The notes beneath the pieces are model-generated. The model searched no databases. It was not told where the DNA came from and was given only the letters and a program-made list of their open reading frames with translations. A DNA stretch of 64,000 nucleotides from Podospora pseudoanserina (lineage: Eukaryota; Ascomycota; Sordariomycetes; Sordariales; Podosporaceae): the NCBI RefSeq assembly GCF_035222485.1, contig NC_085923.1, positions 2,294,001-2,358,000 of the forward strand, read 5' to 3'. Made by a program: the position numbers and the translations under genes. How positions within the stretch are numbered: the stretch's first letter is position 1; each line of letters starts with the position of its first letter. Below are positions 35,401 to 48,322 of this stretch, piece after piece.

Positions 35401-35512
35401 GCTCAGTGAAAAAGAGGGGAGGAAAAGAGAGAGGAGAACAGTGGGCAGGGGGCAGTGAAAGGGGATATAGATAAGAGGTTATGTTTCATCATGAATGTTT
35501 CCGTCTCTTTTG

Positions 35513-35628
<116 letters not shown>

Positions 35629-35799
35629 CGCATCTTATATACTCCGCGAAACCAAACATGAATTGAAGCATAAAAGAATAAGAGATATCATAAGATAGGG
35701 GGTATCATCATTAACAAGTACACGCTCAACTTCACAAACCACAACACCCACACCCACACCCCCACCCCACCCCACACCCACACCCACTCACTCTACGCC

Positions 35800-37547
35800 T
35801 CAGCCCCTCTTCTCCCCCTCAGCCTCATCACTCCTCACCCTCCTCAAAACCAACTTCTCCCCCCGTCCAAAGCACCCCAGACAAAGCGGCAACGGCACCG
35901 CAACCATGGCCAAAACCGCATGAAAAACCAACGCCCTCTCCATCTTTCCTCCTTCTCCCTTCAGCGCACCACTCACAACAATGAATATACCCCCCAACAC
36001 CTGTCCCCCGCTCCAGGCTAACGTGCTCGTAACCTCGGGACTGATCGGATGCGTTAGCTCAACCAAAAACTCCACCACCACCGGCACGAGACTGAAGCTC
36101 GCCGCCCCCATCGTAGCCATGACCACATACGGCCCTGCCACCCCCCCGCTGTCCCTAGTCCCAGGCATCCAGATGAAAACCAAGTAACAAAGTCCAACAA
36201 TGGGGACCGCGAACCGGATGGCCAAGAGGTATGATTTATACTTATCGATCAAAGGCGACGTGATGGCCGAAGCAACAAGGCCGACGACGATGAGCAGTGC
36301 CCCAGCAATACCGGCTTCCTCATCGTTGTAACCGTGTGGCAACAAGACTTGGTTGAGGAGGGACGAGATACTATTAAACAAACCGACATAAATCGCAAAG
36401 GGGACGAACAAGAGATAAAATTCCGTTTGGCGAAGCAGGAACTTGACCGACGATATCAACGACAGTTTCGGTGTTTGTGAAGAAGGTGCCACCGGTGTAG
36501 GGGGGCGGGCAGGAATAAAAAAGGCGGGGAGCGCGCAGACCGTCGACTGTGCCACCTCAGGGTTAGAGATATAAACAGGCAAACGGCGGCGGAGGGGAGG
36601 GAGGATACAAAGGTGGAACTCACAATCACAGAAACATACAACACCATCCTCGAAACATCCCCCGGACCCTCAACCCAAAACGGAATAATCAGCTGCCCCA
36701 GCGCAGCCCCAAACGGGTTCGCAAGCGAGGTCAAGGCCGTAGCCGCCACCCGCCCCCGGTTGGTGAACCACAAGTCCGAATACCGCGCCGGAGCCGCAAG
36801 GACAAAAGGCTGAGCAAGACCGGTAAGGATCTGGCCAAACATCACCACCCCAAACAACCCCTTTTCACCAGAGTGACACCCTGCATAGCGGATCCAGTTG
36901 CCCACAAGAATCAAGGCCGCCGAGGTGACAATCGACGGCTTCGGCCCGAGATGCAACACATAAATCACCAGCGGGGTGATGGCCGTAAAAGCAAACAAAA
37001 ACGCCGTGCTGAGCCAGTTGATGGTGTTCTCGTCTGTGGAAAAATACCGAGCTGCGTGGCTGGCGACGGGGGAGAAGGTGAGCCACTGGTGACATGTTAG
37101 CAACCCATTCTACCCAGCTCAGGACATGCTTGGTCCAACCCAACGGCGGGATTCAATTCAAGGTCACGACACGGTCAGATCTGGCCCCGACGAGGTAGAT
37201 AGGCTTACATCCCAACTAACAATCACATTCAACAACGTCAACTGCACCAGCCCAAACCACCTCCTCCTGTAGACTTTGTACTCGACCATCTCCGCCGCGC
37301 TCACACTCGCGCCCCCCGACCCGGCATCCACCTTTTTTGCTGTGTCCCTTGTTGTCGCGACAGTTTCGTTTAGTTCAATCTGCATCTCCTCCCCTGATGC
37401 AGCCCCTCGTCGTTCATCCCCCTCTGATAGCTTTCGCCACCCAGTCCCAGTGGTGTTCATCGCGTCGTTGTTTGGTGTCAAAACCTCTTTCTCATCCGCC
37501 GTCGATTGTGTGGTCGGCGACGTCAATCCATCCTCCTTCCTCGCCAT
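35800..37547 (-). CDS. Major facilitator superfamily transporter (SLC49/FLVCR-DIRC2-like)
   Basis: Exons 37209-37547, 36624-37085 and 35800-36546 give 515 residues. The introns (123 and 77 nt) have GTAAGC/CACCAG and GTGAGT/CACAG ends with CTAAC branch motifs. Exon 1 encodes a polar cytosolic N-terminus of about 95 residues, then the first helix ([27 protein letters not shown]) spans the junction. About 12 hydrophobic segments follow. Motifs such as [36 protein letters not shown] and [18 protein letters not shown] are typical of the FLVCR/DIRC2 branch of the MFS. Animal members move heme, choline or electrogenic metabolites; the fungal substrate is unknown. The start could also be ATG 37565, six codons upstream; an ATATAA at 37575-37580 (minus strand) lies very close to both. 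Confidence 0.85.
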
Positions 37548-39741
37548 TACGAAAAAGAAGGGCACGCGCGACCCTTATATCGCCAAATGTTATGGCCCAA
37601 CAATAAGTTGGTAGGTAGTGTACGGTATGCAAGGCACAGCAGGATGGAAACGGCGGCCGCGGCACACGACCGTGTTCCTGCGCTCTGACTGGCTGGGGTC
37701 GGTAAATTTGCGAATGTGTTTTGGGCTCAGTCGCTGTCCGCGGGGTGCGTGGGGTTTCAGTCTGGTCAAAAAAAAGGCGCGAGAGAGGTTGGAGAAGGAG
37801 AAGGGAAATAGATACGGATTAGAGGAGAGATGAGACGGTTTTCCCCCTCCTCGACGTCGCTTCCTTGCACATGGGAAAGGTGCGCAGGTGATGAAAGGGG
37901 AGGGGGGAAACCTCTCTCTGGGATAAATGTCTTGGCGACTAAACCAGGTTGAGCTGAGGGATTGTGTGGAAAGAAGGAAGGGTGACATTGGAGACGGAGG
38001 GGAGTGTCTAACCTTCTTTGTTCGACCTAGGAGGTCAAAGGAGGGGGGTGGTCACCACCTGAGACGGGGTGATATCCTCAATAGTAACAGAAATCATGGT
38101 TTATTTATCAAGTATGTAGGTGGTTCTATAAGGGGGTGGTGATTGGCTGGGATGTTTTGTGCATGAGTGAACTGCGGGTAATTCATGTGGTTTGTGGTAC
38201 AAGTGTGTATATGTATGGTCTTGAGATTCCACCTCCAAGATATCCATCAATGGGACCCCAAAAGCCTTCAAAATGTAAAATGTGAAACCAGGTGCCGTAG
38301 ACTTTGAGCTGCTGCAAGGGGCAAGAGAGGAGGCAAAGTACGCTTCATGGGGCAGTGTCCCTCTCTTGCTTCACTGCTCAGTTGTTAATTGATGATAATA
38401 AAAGTAAAGTTCTCAAATCAATTGACGAAAGCACACAACGAGATCTTACATACAAAGTCAGTGCTGCTCCCTACCATCATGAGACGAAAAGCTCTCTGAT
38501 TTTAAAGCAGCTTGCTCCCTGTTCGATCCGAGTTGAGATGAGATGGAAAAACCCCAACTGAACAGAGCGATGGCTCTCATCCCAACTCCCAGCTTTCCCA
38601 GGGTGTTGGTTAACTCACCCACTCCGCCACCGCTGCACAAACAACCTCCACGATCCCGTCATGCTCACCCAAACACCGTAACCGTGCAACCATCACCATG
38701 TCTAGCCCCGTGTAACCACACCCGTGTAACCACAAGCAGATCATACCCACCTCGCAAAACCCCATCAGGGTAAACCCCAGAGTCGATGTAAAAGTCATGT
38801 GGTCGAATGTACATGTCCGGGACCATCTACGTCTCACTTCAAGTGATAGTGACAGCCCAGGTGCTGACTGCGTCAACAGTGGCCTCGTCCATTACTCAAT
38901 TGTTCAAAGCCTTGTGGTACCAGCAAACACATGCGCGTAGATACATCCCAAAACCGTGGGGGTCCCCTCATCTCATCTCACAGAGCACGTCAGACCCGGT
39001 CAACAGCACAAACCGGACAAATATGTGTGTGACACTGCATATGCTCCCTGATGGGTTTTTTTTGGTCCGGTCCTTCGGGCCATGATAGTGGTAGTTCTCT
39101 TTTAGGTAGTCGGCATTGCTCTTCCCAATCGATGACGGCAGGTGTGCTCTCTGCCTGTATCCTAAACTTGGGCTGCTTGGCCAATTTTGGCTGTCGTATG
39201 CGCTATGTAAGCGGTTCAGTAAAGACCATCAACACTGCCAATACCTGCAAAAACACTCATAAAACAATCATTTACCCCCAAAAATCTAATGTGTTTTCCG
39301 TTTTTCGTTACAAGATGTGAGTCATGGTAAAGTGACAATGTCGGGAGGGAGAGAGAGAGAGAGAGTTATGATACAAACAAACAGCTGGAGCAGTTTCCAC
39401 CTATCCCCCCAAGGTACACACACATCATTCGATTATACAGGGAGAGAGAGAGAGAGAGAGATAATTCCCTCCCTCCACCCAGCCATTTTTTCCAGGCCCA
39501 AATTCCCCCCCTTCTCGTGCCTCCCCCTTCCCCCCCCTCACCCCTCTCCCTTCCTCTCTCTCACATTTGTCTATCGGAACACCGTAACCCATTCTATCAA
39601 AGCCATGCATGCAATGTGCCGAGAAAAAAAGGGCGCCCCATCCGTATCCTAAGAGTCTAGAAGAAGAAAGCCGGGTCCGTGATTGGTGGTTGGTAAACAG
39701 AGAGGGGGACCATCGAGAAGGGTTGATAAATTTGCGTGAAT
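37548..39741. other. Intergenic region upstream of MFS gene and downstream of QCR6
   Basis: 2.2 kb without a recognised gene. Two (GA)n tracts lie near 39347-39366 and 39440-39462, about 90 nt apart. The sequence around 38690-38760 repeats CCCGTGTAACCACA twice. No ORF has recognisable protein character. Confidence 0.5.
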
Positions 39742-40807
39742 TTATTTGAGGACGGACCAGAGCTTGGGCGCGGCGCAGGCGGTAGCGCAGTGGGCAAGGT
39801 GGAAGACTGTTTTGTGTAACCAGCCAAGTCAGTGCCGTGGACATGTAGAACTCATGGACAATCAAGACATATAACTTACACTCCTCGACGCAGTCCTCCT
39901 TGGCGCCGCCCTCCTCGGACTGGGCAGCGGTGACACGCTCGACGCACTCGTCAAAGTGGTGCTTGGCAGGGGCGCACTCCTTGGAGTTCCGGCACTCTGT
40001 ATACATCAAACAACCCCCAGCGTCAGCAGTTGTTCTCACAAAAAAGCAAGGGCACAACAGCATGCCAGCAGAAGCGGCAGATGTGTCATCGAGTCGGTCG
40101 GCCACTGCGGGCCCACGCCTGCCCGCTCAGCTCGCAGAGCGACATGGCAGCACGCCACATCTCTTGCTCCTCCTCCTCGACAACCATAGCTCGCTGCTGC
40201 TGGCGGCTCCGTGGTGTGCATGTTTGGGTGGTGGTGGTGGTGGTAGTGGTGGTGGTGGTGGTGTGTGGTGATTTGTTGGTGACGGCATAGGCGGCGACGG
40301 CGACGGGGGTAGCAGCAGCGATGTACCCACCTTCCTCGAAAACATCCTTGGGATCTTGGAGCTCCTCCTCCTCCTCCTCCTCCTCCTCTTCCTCTTCATC
40401 CTCCTCCTCAGCAGCCTCCTCAGCGGCGGGCTCCTCCTCAGCGGCAGCAGCCTCGGCCTTGGTCTTGGTGTCCTCCTGGGTGGTCTCGGCGGTGGTCTCC
40501 TCGGTCTGTATACGTCGTCGAATGACCCCGCTAGTCAGTCAGCTGTTTCAAACAAGCAACAATAAAAATATATAGCTTCCATAGCTTTCGATCCTCTCTA
40601 GCATGACATGAAAGTGTTGTTGTCGGTCCATATCACCCGGGGTTAGCCAGCAACCCCCCGGAGGTGGTGGGCAGCCGGCAAACAGCTAACCTTCAGGGCT
40701 CAAGGAGAAAGGGCGCATACCGTTTCGTGAGCGGGAGCCTCGGCCTCGGCCACCGACCAAGGGGTGGCAGCCTCGACGAGGTCAGTGATGGTATCCCAGA
40801 AACCCAT
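39742..40807 (-). CDS. QCR6: Cytochrome bc1 complex subunit 6 (hinge protein)
   Basis: Exons 40721-40807, 40331-40505, 39880-39996 and 39742-39806 give 147 residues, equal in length to yeast Qcr6. The protein is the acidic hinge subunit of mitochondrial complex III that aids cytochrome c1-cytochrome c contact on the intermembrane-space side. The start MGFWDTITDLVEAATPW leads to an Ala/Glu-rich region and a pure acidic run (EEEDEEEEEEEEEEE). The folded hinge follows: DPKDVFEEECRNSKECAPAKHHFDECVERV, then EDCVEEFFHLAHCATACAAPKLWSVLK, with the paired cysteines of the family. All three splice junctions fall inside conserved motifs and restore frame. Introns are 215, 334 and 73 nt, long for such a small gene. 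A CCAAT box lies about 150 nt upstream. Confidence 0.95.
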
Positions 40808-40955
40808 TGTTGCAAGCCGGGGCCTTTGGTGGATAGTCAATGGCAAGAATGGGCGTGAGCAGTCAAGTGCCTCCTCCAAGGTATCGCGCGACGTTGGAAG
40901 CTCGCAAAAATCGGCCGCATCGAAAACCGGCCGGGCTTGCAATTGCGGGATTTTG

Positions 40956-40960
40956 ATTGG
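40956..40960 (-). promoter_or_regulatory. CCAAT box upstream of QCR6
   Basis: CCAAT (ATTGG on the plus strand) lies about 150 nt before the start codon. The HAP complex binds CCAAT and controls respiratory genes in fungi, so a role in QCR6 expression is plausible but inferred. Confidence 0.35.
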
Positions 40961-41711
40961 CCGCCCGCCCGAGGAGGAGTGACGAGCTGCACCCGGCTAC
41001 TTCCGCCCGATCACGTGAGATGCTGAGGTAATTATTTGTGACCTTTACTGACGAGAGCACAGCAGAGAGGCCCTCCTGATCAGATCCATCATCAGCAAGG
41101 CAACCAACCCAGGGGAAGCCTGAAGGATCTCGTAATTGTAACTGTGACTCCGTGACTGCAAAAGGCACAGCCTACCTTACACAGCCCTCTCTTACCTTAT
41201 TCATACCTTTGCTGTACCGAAGACTATGTACAAATACCAAACGGGAATAACCCAGTTTCTCTCAAGTCACACGACGCAATCTCCAAGCGAGTAAGCCGCA
41301 GGTTTCCCGGATCTCTGAGATGATTGGGAAAAGCAATGTTTTCTTCTTCCGACTCCAGCTTACATACCAAATCCTCCACGTCCCCCCTCCATCCACCAGA
41401 GGCCTCTTTGTTTTAGGGGAAAAGAAAAGTAGATGAAAAAATCATCAAACTAAAAAAGACAAAAACACAGGATAACACGCCCAACGCAATGCAGATAAAA
41501 AAAAAAACCTTCCGGGTTGTTTCTGTTCCACACTCCTATACCCACTCACTCCCCCAATCATCAAGCACCAAAACAAAGCAATCACACATTAGAATAAAAA
41601 CCCTACAAGACCACAAAAGAATCTGAGTATCCGTAAACTGTTGGTATCGAGAAAAGGTTGAAGAGGGATTGCGTTTTTCAGCAGGGCTTGACCAAAAAAA
41701 AAAGACGCAGG

Positions 41712-41820
41712 TGAAGAAGAACAAGAAGAACAAGAAGAACAAGAAGAAGAACAAGAAGAAGAACAAGAAGAAGAACAAGAAGAAGAACAAGAAGAAGAAA
41801 TACAAGAAGAAAAAAGAAAG
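41712..41820. repeat. Purine (AACAAGAAG)n-type repeat
   Basis: About 110 nt consist almost only of AAG and AAC triplets, first as AACAAG-AAG and then as AACAAGAAGAAG units. The apparent KNKKN-rich ORF is low complexity. It sits just beyond the WBP2-like stop codon. Confidence 0.9.
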
Positions 41821-41899
41821 CATGAATGCGGTCCAAAGAAGTTGTCCCATTCTCACCACGTTTTCCCACCTGTCCCTTTGCTACTCCCTAGCTCGAAAT

Positions 41900-42921
41900 T
41901 CATTGCCGCTCTGCATCCTGCCTCACTCTCTCCTCATACTGCGTCGAAATAGCCTGAGTCTGCGCCTCGACATAGTCCGGGGGCGGCTCGTCGGGAACGG
42001 GTGGAGGCGGCTGAGGCTGATCAGAAGTGCCGGCCGGGGCACTGCCGGCCGGGCCGGAGGAAGGTCCGGGCGCGTTGTCCTCGTAGGGCGGAGGAGGCTC
42101 CAAGTTCGAACCGGGGTTCAGCCCCATTTCCCGGGCATGGTGAAGACGTTCCTTGAGCCACTCGTACTTGTTCTGGAAGTCGCTGTGACCCCCATCCCTG
42201 AAGACAAACTTGACCTCGATCCGGGGGATGTGCATGGGGATGCCGCCGCCGGGGACAGGCCTGACGGTGCCACCCCAACTCCAGGGGCCAATCCATGACG
42301 ACTGTACATGGGTGTCGGTAAAGTTCAAGGCGGGTGCAAAGAACGACTTGAAATTCTCGCTAGGTCTAATAGGGAGATATATCACCTGTGAGAGGGGGGA
42401 CCGGTGAGCTCTGAGCAACTTCCTAACAAGGAGAGGGGGCGGTGGGATGGATGGTCTTACCCGCTCGTTGGTAATGTAGGCAATGCCATTATCGACTTTG
42501 AGAGTGTATGGGTTGGCAATATTGAGCTCTTTCGGCGTCGTGATCTCCAACGAGACTCGTGGCCGTGAGGTGTGCAGGATTTTCTCCCCGGGGATAGGCA
42601 CAATCTCGCCGTCACGGGTCAGCATGACCCAGCTGTCCTCATCGTTAGACCGAGAATATCGCAAGATGGTCCATTGGTGCTGCTCGGCCAAGGCCTGATC
42701 CATTAGGCGAGAAGAAAAGAATGTGTATTGGATGTGGGGTTGGCGAGGAACAGGCTTAGAACTGTTCACGACAGGTGGGAAGGAGACGGCAGCGGTGTCA
42801 TGGATGGGTGAGAGGGAGGTGGTAAGGGGGCGCGGCAGGGGGGGAGGTAGGTGAAGAGTAGAAGACACGAGGGGGGCTTGATTCGGGTCAGAAGGGCAAA
42901 GCACACTTACTTTATTGACAT
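41900..42921 (-). CDS. WBP2-family protein with GRAM domain and PPxY motifs
   Basis: Exons 42911-42921, 42461-42632 and 41900-42385 give 222 residues. Exon 1 holds only ATG TCA ATA AA, and splicing across 278 nt yields MSINWVMLTRDGEIVPIPGEK, the typical family start. The ORF that runs from ATG 42904 through the intron is misleading. The second intron (75 nt, GTAAGA..CACAG) is in frame and stop-free. A GRAM/PH-like fold covers about 1-145 (IAYITNERVIYLP, FFAPALNFTDTHVQSSWIGPWSWGG, EVKFVFRDGGHSDFQNKY). The Pro-rich tail has PPPPY (158-162) and PPDY (196-199), ligands for WW domains such as those of Rsp5/Nedd4 ubiquitin ligases. Animal WBP2 is an adaptor and transcription coactivator; a fungal role as ligase adaptor is inferred. 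Confidence 0.9.
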
Positions 42922-45900
42922 GATGAGGAGGCGGGTGTGGTTAGTCGGCTGCAGATGGCCCGCTACCCGCAGAGATGGTGGTCTTGGGTGCGTCCCACAC
43001 CAGGTCCAAGGTAGGGGGCAGAGAGCTCGATGGGGCTCGGCCTCGATTCGTTGCTTTGGGTCGCTAGCAGGCAGCAGGGTTTACACAGTTAATGGTAACT
43101 AGCGGCTTCGATCTGGTAAGCTACCTATATGGATGGTGTCAAAGAATATTACTGTACGGCTGCCGTGGTATTTTTGAGTGGACCGGGCCCAGCCTGTTGT
43201 AGGTGCTGCTAGCCTATGCTTTCTTTCCTCGACTTGATGCTGCGATGCACCTCGGCAAGCCAACCTGGCAGATGGATGGGTGTATGTAGGTGGGTGGTCA
43301 AGGTGAGGTGAGCTGTCGCCAGACGGGAAGACGGGAGAGGTCAGAGGCAGTCAGTCGGCCCAGTGATGGCAAAAATGCTGCCAGATCAGATCGGCTTCAG
43401 GAGGCGGGAGCTAAAAAAGGTAGGGGGCGGTATTTGATAAATCTTCCCGAGAAGGCGGACGGCGATGATACAACGGAGCTTTCCTACACAACTACCTACA
43501 ATGCTTGGTAGTAGTAGGGTCTCATGTGAGGCGCGGCATGGAAAAGACAAAAACCGTCCGCCCGCTGGGTACATTAGAACCCCGCGCTGGCCAATGCGGC
43601 GGGAACCAGTGGGACCTCTCACCTTCAGCCTGACCGCAACAAAACCGATGATACAGTACCTACAGTACACCACAGCACTACAGCCATTTATCAACCTGTC
43701 AGAGGCCTGGCTTGAATTTCACGATATTGTTTCAGGCTCAAGCCATCAGGTCCCTCTCTGATTTGACAATCGGTGATAAAAATGGAAGGAAGGCGGGATA
43801 TAGTCAACCTTGCATTGCCCACGTCATTCTCTCAACCCACCTTCCCATCACCACGGGCACCTATTCCATCCAGGCTGCTGATCTGATATCTACCTACGGT
43901 ATCTGCCTTAGAGTAGACAATGCTCTCTTTGGTCAGTCCAATCTCAGACCTGCAAGTTCCATGCTTTTTTCTCGTCGCACGATGGCCACGAACCCAAGCA
44001 AGAACGCCATCTGCCGGCCAACGAACTACTACTACACTACTACCTGCCCATCTACGTATGTACGGACAGCCGGCGACGCGCGACGTGCAGGTCAACTCCC
44101 CTCTTTGGGGGTCCCAGCCAATTCCCAGCTAATAGAGTACCGGCTGCTAGGGACAGGAGAAGCAAGTCAGACTGGAGGTGCCCTGCTCATGCTCCCCGCG
44201 CTCGACGACACTTCGCCCGTCGTTATTCGTACACGCCGCCTCTCTGCTGTTGGAATGTAACCTCACTCCCAGTCGTCCCCCTGCTTATCGTCAATTGAGT
44301 TTCGTAATGGAGCCTCCATCATCTCTCCCGTTTCCCGTCCTGTCCCCGGCGACCGTTGGGAATCCACTGCTGTTTGAGCCTCTTGTCGTTTCTTTCTCCA
44401 GGCAGTGGTCAAGTGGTCAGTTGGACAGCTACTACAAACAATCCAGGGCCAAGCCCCAAGAAGAGAGGTGGTGGTCGTCCAAAAATACTGTACCGAAACA
44501 GATCTCTGATAGAGCTGCACAGGTACCCCTGTCCCTGGCTGCCGGGACGCCCACACGGGCCAGCCTCTCGGTGCGCCGCGGGGGTGACGGGACTGGTGGG
44601 CACCCCCCTTTCCGTCTTGTCCCATATCTGAACCAGAACCCCCAATCTGCAAGTCCGCGGGAGGGGAGCCACTTGTCAATGCTCTGCTCTGCTGTGACCT
44701 CTGCACCCTCTCGTCAAATATCCAGCGTCGCTGCCCCCGGCTGTTCTGTTGTCCCGGTACGGAGTACATTCTGCAGTACGGAGTACATACCATGCCACCG
44801 CCAAGGGCAGACCTGGCAGACCTTGCGTTAGGGCTAGCATTGCCAAGTAAGTACCAACTAGCTGGGCTCGCTGGTGTCCCTGCTTGCCTCGCCTTGCCAC
44901 CTATCAAGACTGCGGATCTCTCACCGAGTATCAGGGGCCGCAGGGCGCTTTCCCGAAGGGCCCGGCCTTCTCCAACCCAATGGAAGGCTCACCGCCCGAA
45001 TCACCAGCCAGTGAAACGGTTGCCATGAGGCCCGCAAGGGGCCCAGCTCCGACGACGATGTCGGTACCTTTGGTGGGGCTCTCCAGGGCGTTTCCCGATC
45101 ACCTCTTCTTCATCATTCATGCCGACTGCCTGCCTGCCCATTGAAGCATGACGTCTTTTTGTCTTCCAACCGGGGACCCGTCCGGTCTCGCCCACGTCCT
45201 GTCCACCGCCGTTACAACAACTGAGCATAGCTCGGACCAATAGATACCTAGTCTGGGGCGCTTGGCCCGGGTCAATGAACTACCGCGGTTCTAACACCGT
45301 GCCACTTGCACACACGTACAGGTTTTCTCTCCTCTTCTCCTGCAGCAGGACGACAGCAGCCTTCCGGCCGATCATGTTCTTCTTTCCACGCTTTTGACGA
45401 CAATGTGTGTTGAGGTGTCTGGAGATCTCAGCCCTGCTGTCAGTGATCGTCTCAGGGTCCAAGATGCAAAACTTTCTAGTGCTTCTCCGGGCATGATTTT
45501 GTCATTGTTTTTCTTTTTCGTACCAGACTCGAGCCACTTTTATCCCCGGGTACGGCTAGAAGATGCAATCAGCCGGCGCCTCATGTCGCATCGCTCGACG
45601 ACACACCTCATCACTGCTCATCCGCCTCGCAAGCTCGGCCTCTCCAGTCTGACATGGTTCCTGAGATATGCGCAGGATCATCCAACCTGCATCCTCTGTA
45701 CTCCAATGATGGCCGCCAGCGCGACGTCTCCGTGTGCCCTAGACGCTGTTCGTCAGGTTTTCCACATCCTCATCATATTCAGGGGGAGACCCGCTGCCAA
45801 GCTCATGCACCAACGTCTTCCTACCGCTTTTGCGAGAACCTGCCTCGGTGCTTCGAGAAAGACCGTGCTGTACATGGCTGCATCTTGATGGTTTGGTCAC

Positions 45901-48322
45901 GTTCGTTCATCGTCGGACTCACCAGCTCACCCCCCCAAATGTGGAAAGCCGGGCTGCGGTCGTCCGGACTGCTTGTCGACACCCCCCTGGAACGATCTTG
46001 TTGTTCGGGCGGTAAGACTCGTGGCTAAGTGTTATGCGGCAGTAGTAGAGCGTGATGTTGACCGTTCCTGACAGTAACACAGACCTGATCTTCAGCACAT
46101 CGCCTCTTAGCTCTGGGGCTGTCGGGAGGCGGATCCTTGCGTAACTGTGCCTGCACACTACACATCCGCTACACAGGACCGCGCAGCCCGACAGCCGTTT
46201 CGCCTGGTGTGTTTCCCCATCGGGATGTATTGATCATCAAAAGAGACGCCTCGCTTCGGGATCCCTCTCCTTATAAGAGGGTGCGTGGTCCCCCAAGACG
46301 GTCGAGAACAATCTACTGCGTCCAGAGGATTTTCAAGGACAACACTCTCCGAGATTGATAGGCGGCGGCTGAACAGATTTACTGAGCTGGCACGCATTCG
46401 ACAGAAGATAGTCGCGGAGATCCTGTCTGTCTCGAGTCATCGGGCGTCAAGTGGTTTCCGTACCTGCCGCTGTCAGAGGGAGCAGCACAAAGAGAAGCTG
46501 GGGCATGCTTGTGCCTGGGATCGATGCTGCCTGAAAGTATAGGGGACTCTCGGGAGGCATTGCCGTTGTCAAGAACTCGCCTCAGTCAGGACATCTTTCT
46601 CCGACAGCTGCAAGCCAGCTCGGCTTCCCACAGGAGGGGGTGATCAGTCACTTCTATCCCCAGAAGGCCTGCCTTTTCTCCGGCCCTTCTCCCGGCTGCC
46701 AAGGGTCAAGACAGCCTATAGCATCGGGCAGACATGGGCAACAGGGGGATGGTGGTTCGAGTTGGTGATACCGAACTCACCCCAGGCAGACACTGATTGG
46801 AATCGCAAGCACACCCTCTCTACTCCCGTCCACACGACCTGCCGGTGTGATTGGGCATCATGGCGAAGGGAGCACCTGCGGGCCAGCAAGAGCAGTCTGT
46901 TGTCGGCTCAGCTGACTCTCAGAAGGGGGTCAAAACATCCGGCTGGGTCTTTGGGCACCTACAGAATCTCCTCCCCACCGACCTCCCTGTCAACGCATGT
47001 GGCGGTTGTCCCTGCTCCCCGACGAGGCCGTTAGCGACCTATGGACACTCGAATATCGGCTATCCCGGACACCAGCTCAAGAGCATAATATGTGGATTCC
47101 TCGACGGGCAGGTCAGCTTCTTGGGCCCATCCTCCTGGAAAGCGGATCAAAGAGCATCGAAAGAGGCAGGTGAGCGCGTTGTACTGATGAGTCTCGGTAA
47201 AATGGTTCTTGTGGTAAATACATGATGAAATTTTCATCAAACATACAGTCATGACGAGAGCTTCATTAGCCAAACACGCCTCTCCGAACTCCCAACCATG
47301 ATCATATCGATGACACAGAGAAACATCCCCGGCATCTGGAGATCAGGGAGGGGGTGTGTGGGGAAGGAAACAAGGTCAATCCAGTCATAGTCATCCCCGA
47401 TGAATGTGCAATCTCCTTTTTATCTTCTCACCCCAGAGCCTATTTGTGGCCCACACCTTCCAGCCTTCGTGCCCCATACCCGGAAGCAACCCCATAGAGC
47501 GGACAATACTGCTGACTTGGGAGCCTAGCAGCGGGGAGGTCTGCCGTCCTTGCCATCTCGCCACTCCTCTAGGACTTTTTCAAAAATACACAAGGACATC
47601 GATTGTGGCGTAGACAAGCAGCGGTCTGTGTCAGCCACCCACCACCCAGACGACACAAATCCGGTACGCGAACGGCTCGATACCCCTTCCCGTTTTGGGA
47701 TCATGTATGATATGATGGGCCTTGATGTCTAGATCAGACAGGAGCCGTGTCTCTTTTTCCGTGGCGAGCATACGGGAAATGCCTTGAGACGCACGTCTTG
47801 GGAGGCGAATGTTTGCCGAAGGGGGTAGAGAGGGGCGAGAAGGTTAAAAAAAAGAAATCATGAAATTGTAGGCGAGGTCGAGACAACTCAGCACCGCTGC
47901 CACAGCTGCAACAACAACAACCACAACCACGACTGCAGCAATAACAACAATAGCAGTGACAGTAAGAGGACGAGCAAACCTGCCCATTCACATGCTGGCC
48001 AACACATGGAGCCCAGTTCTACAGACAAGTCCATACCAAGTCAGCCTAAGGTTGGCAATAAACCGGTTTGCATTAATCCTAACAAAAAAAAAAAAAAGTT
48101 CCCTAGCCTTACTCCAGTTCATGTACATGTCGTTTCGTGATGTGAGATGCGGATGTGTGTGTGGTGCTGTTCCTCCTCGTCTCTGTCCATCTCCTGGTCT
48201 TTCATGCCCAACCCCTAACCCTCCTCCTTGCTGTTCCAACACTAGGTCATCCCACCCTGACCCTTTCTTGATCTCACACCCCTAACCCTCGGTTTCATAC
48301 AACTTTTTGTACAAACGCCCCC
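42922..48322. other. 5.4 kb region with no recognisable gene
   Basis: The longest frame (44178-44831, 217 codons) and all others lack domain motifs, conserved composition or splice-linked continuations that I can recognise. Details seen: a direct duplication GTACGGAGTACAT at 44757-44769 and 44776-44788; a short hairpin around 46750-46782 (GTTCG...CGAAC); TATAAGAG at 46271; and two CCCTAACCC motifs at 48213 and 48280. It lies upstream of the WBP2-like gene and downstream of the Rid1-like gene. Long promoters, non-coding RNA or a decayed gene are all possible. Confidence 0.45.

Larger units (their letters stand above)
40808..41899. other. Intergenic region between QCR6 and the WBP2-like gene
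   Basis: 1.1 kb holding the QCR6 promoter and the 3' flank of the WBP2-like gene. A purine-only repeat occupies 41712-41820. No gene is seen. Confidence 0.5.

Noticed and set aside
44178-44831. ORF of 217 codons in the 5.4 kb gene-poor region
   Set aside because: All three frames on both strands are similarly open because of composition, and no domain, signal or intron-linked continuation was found.
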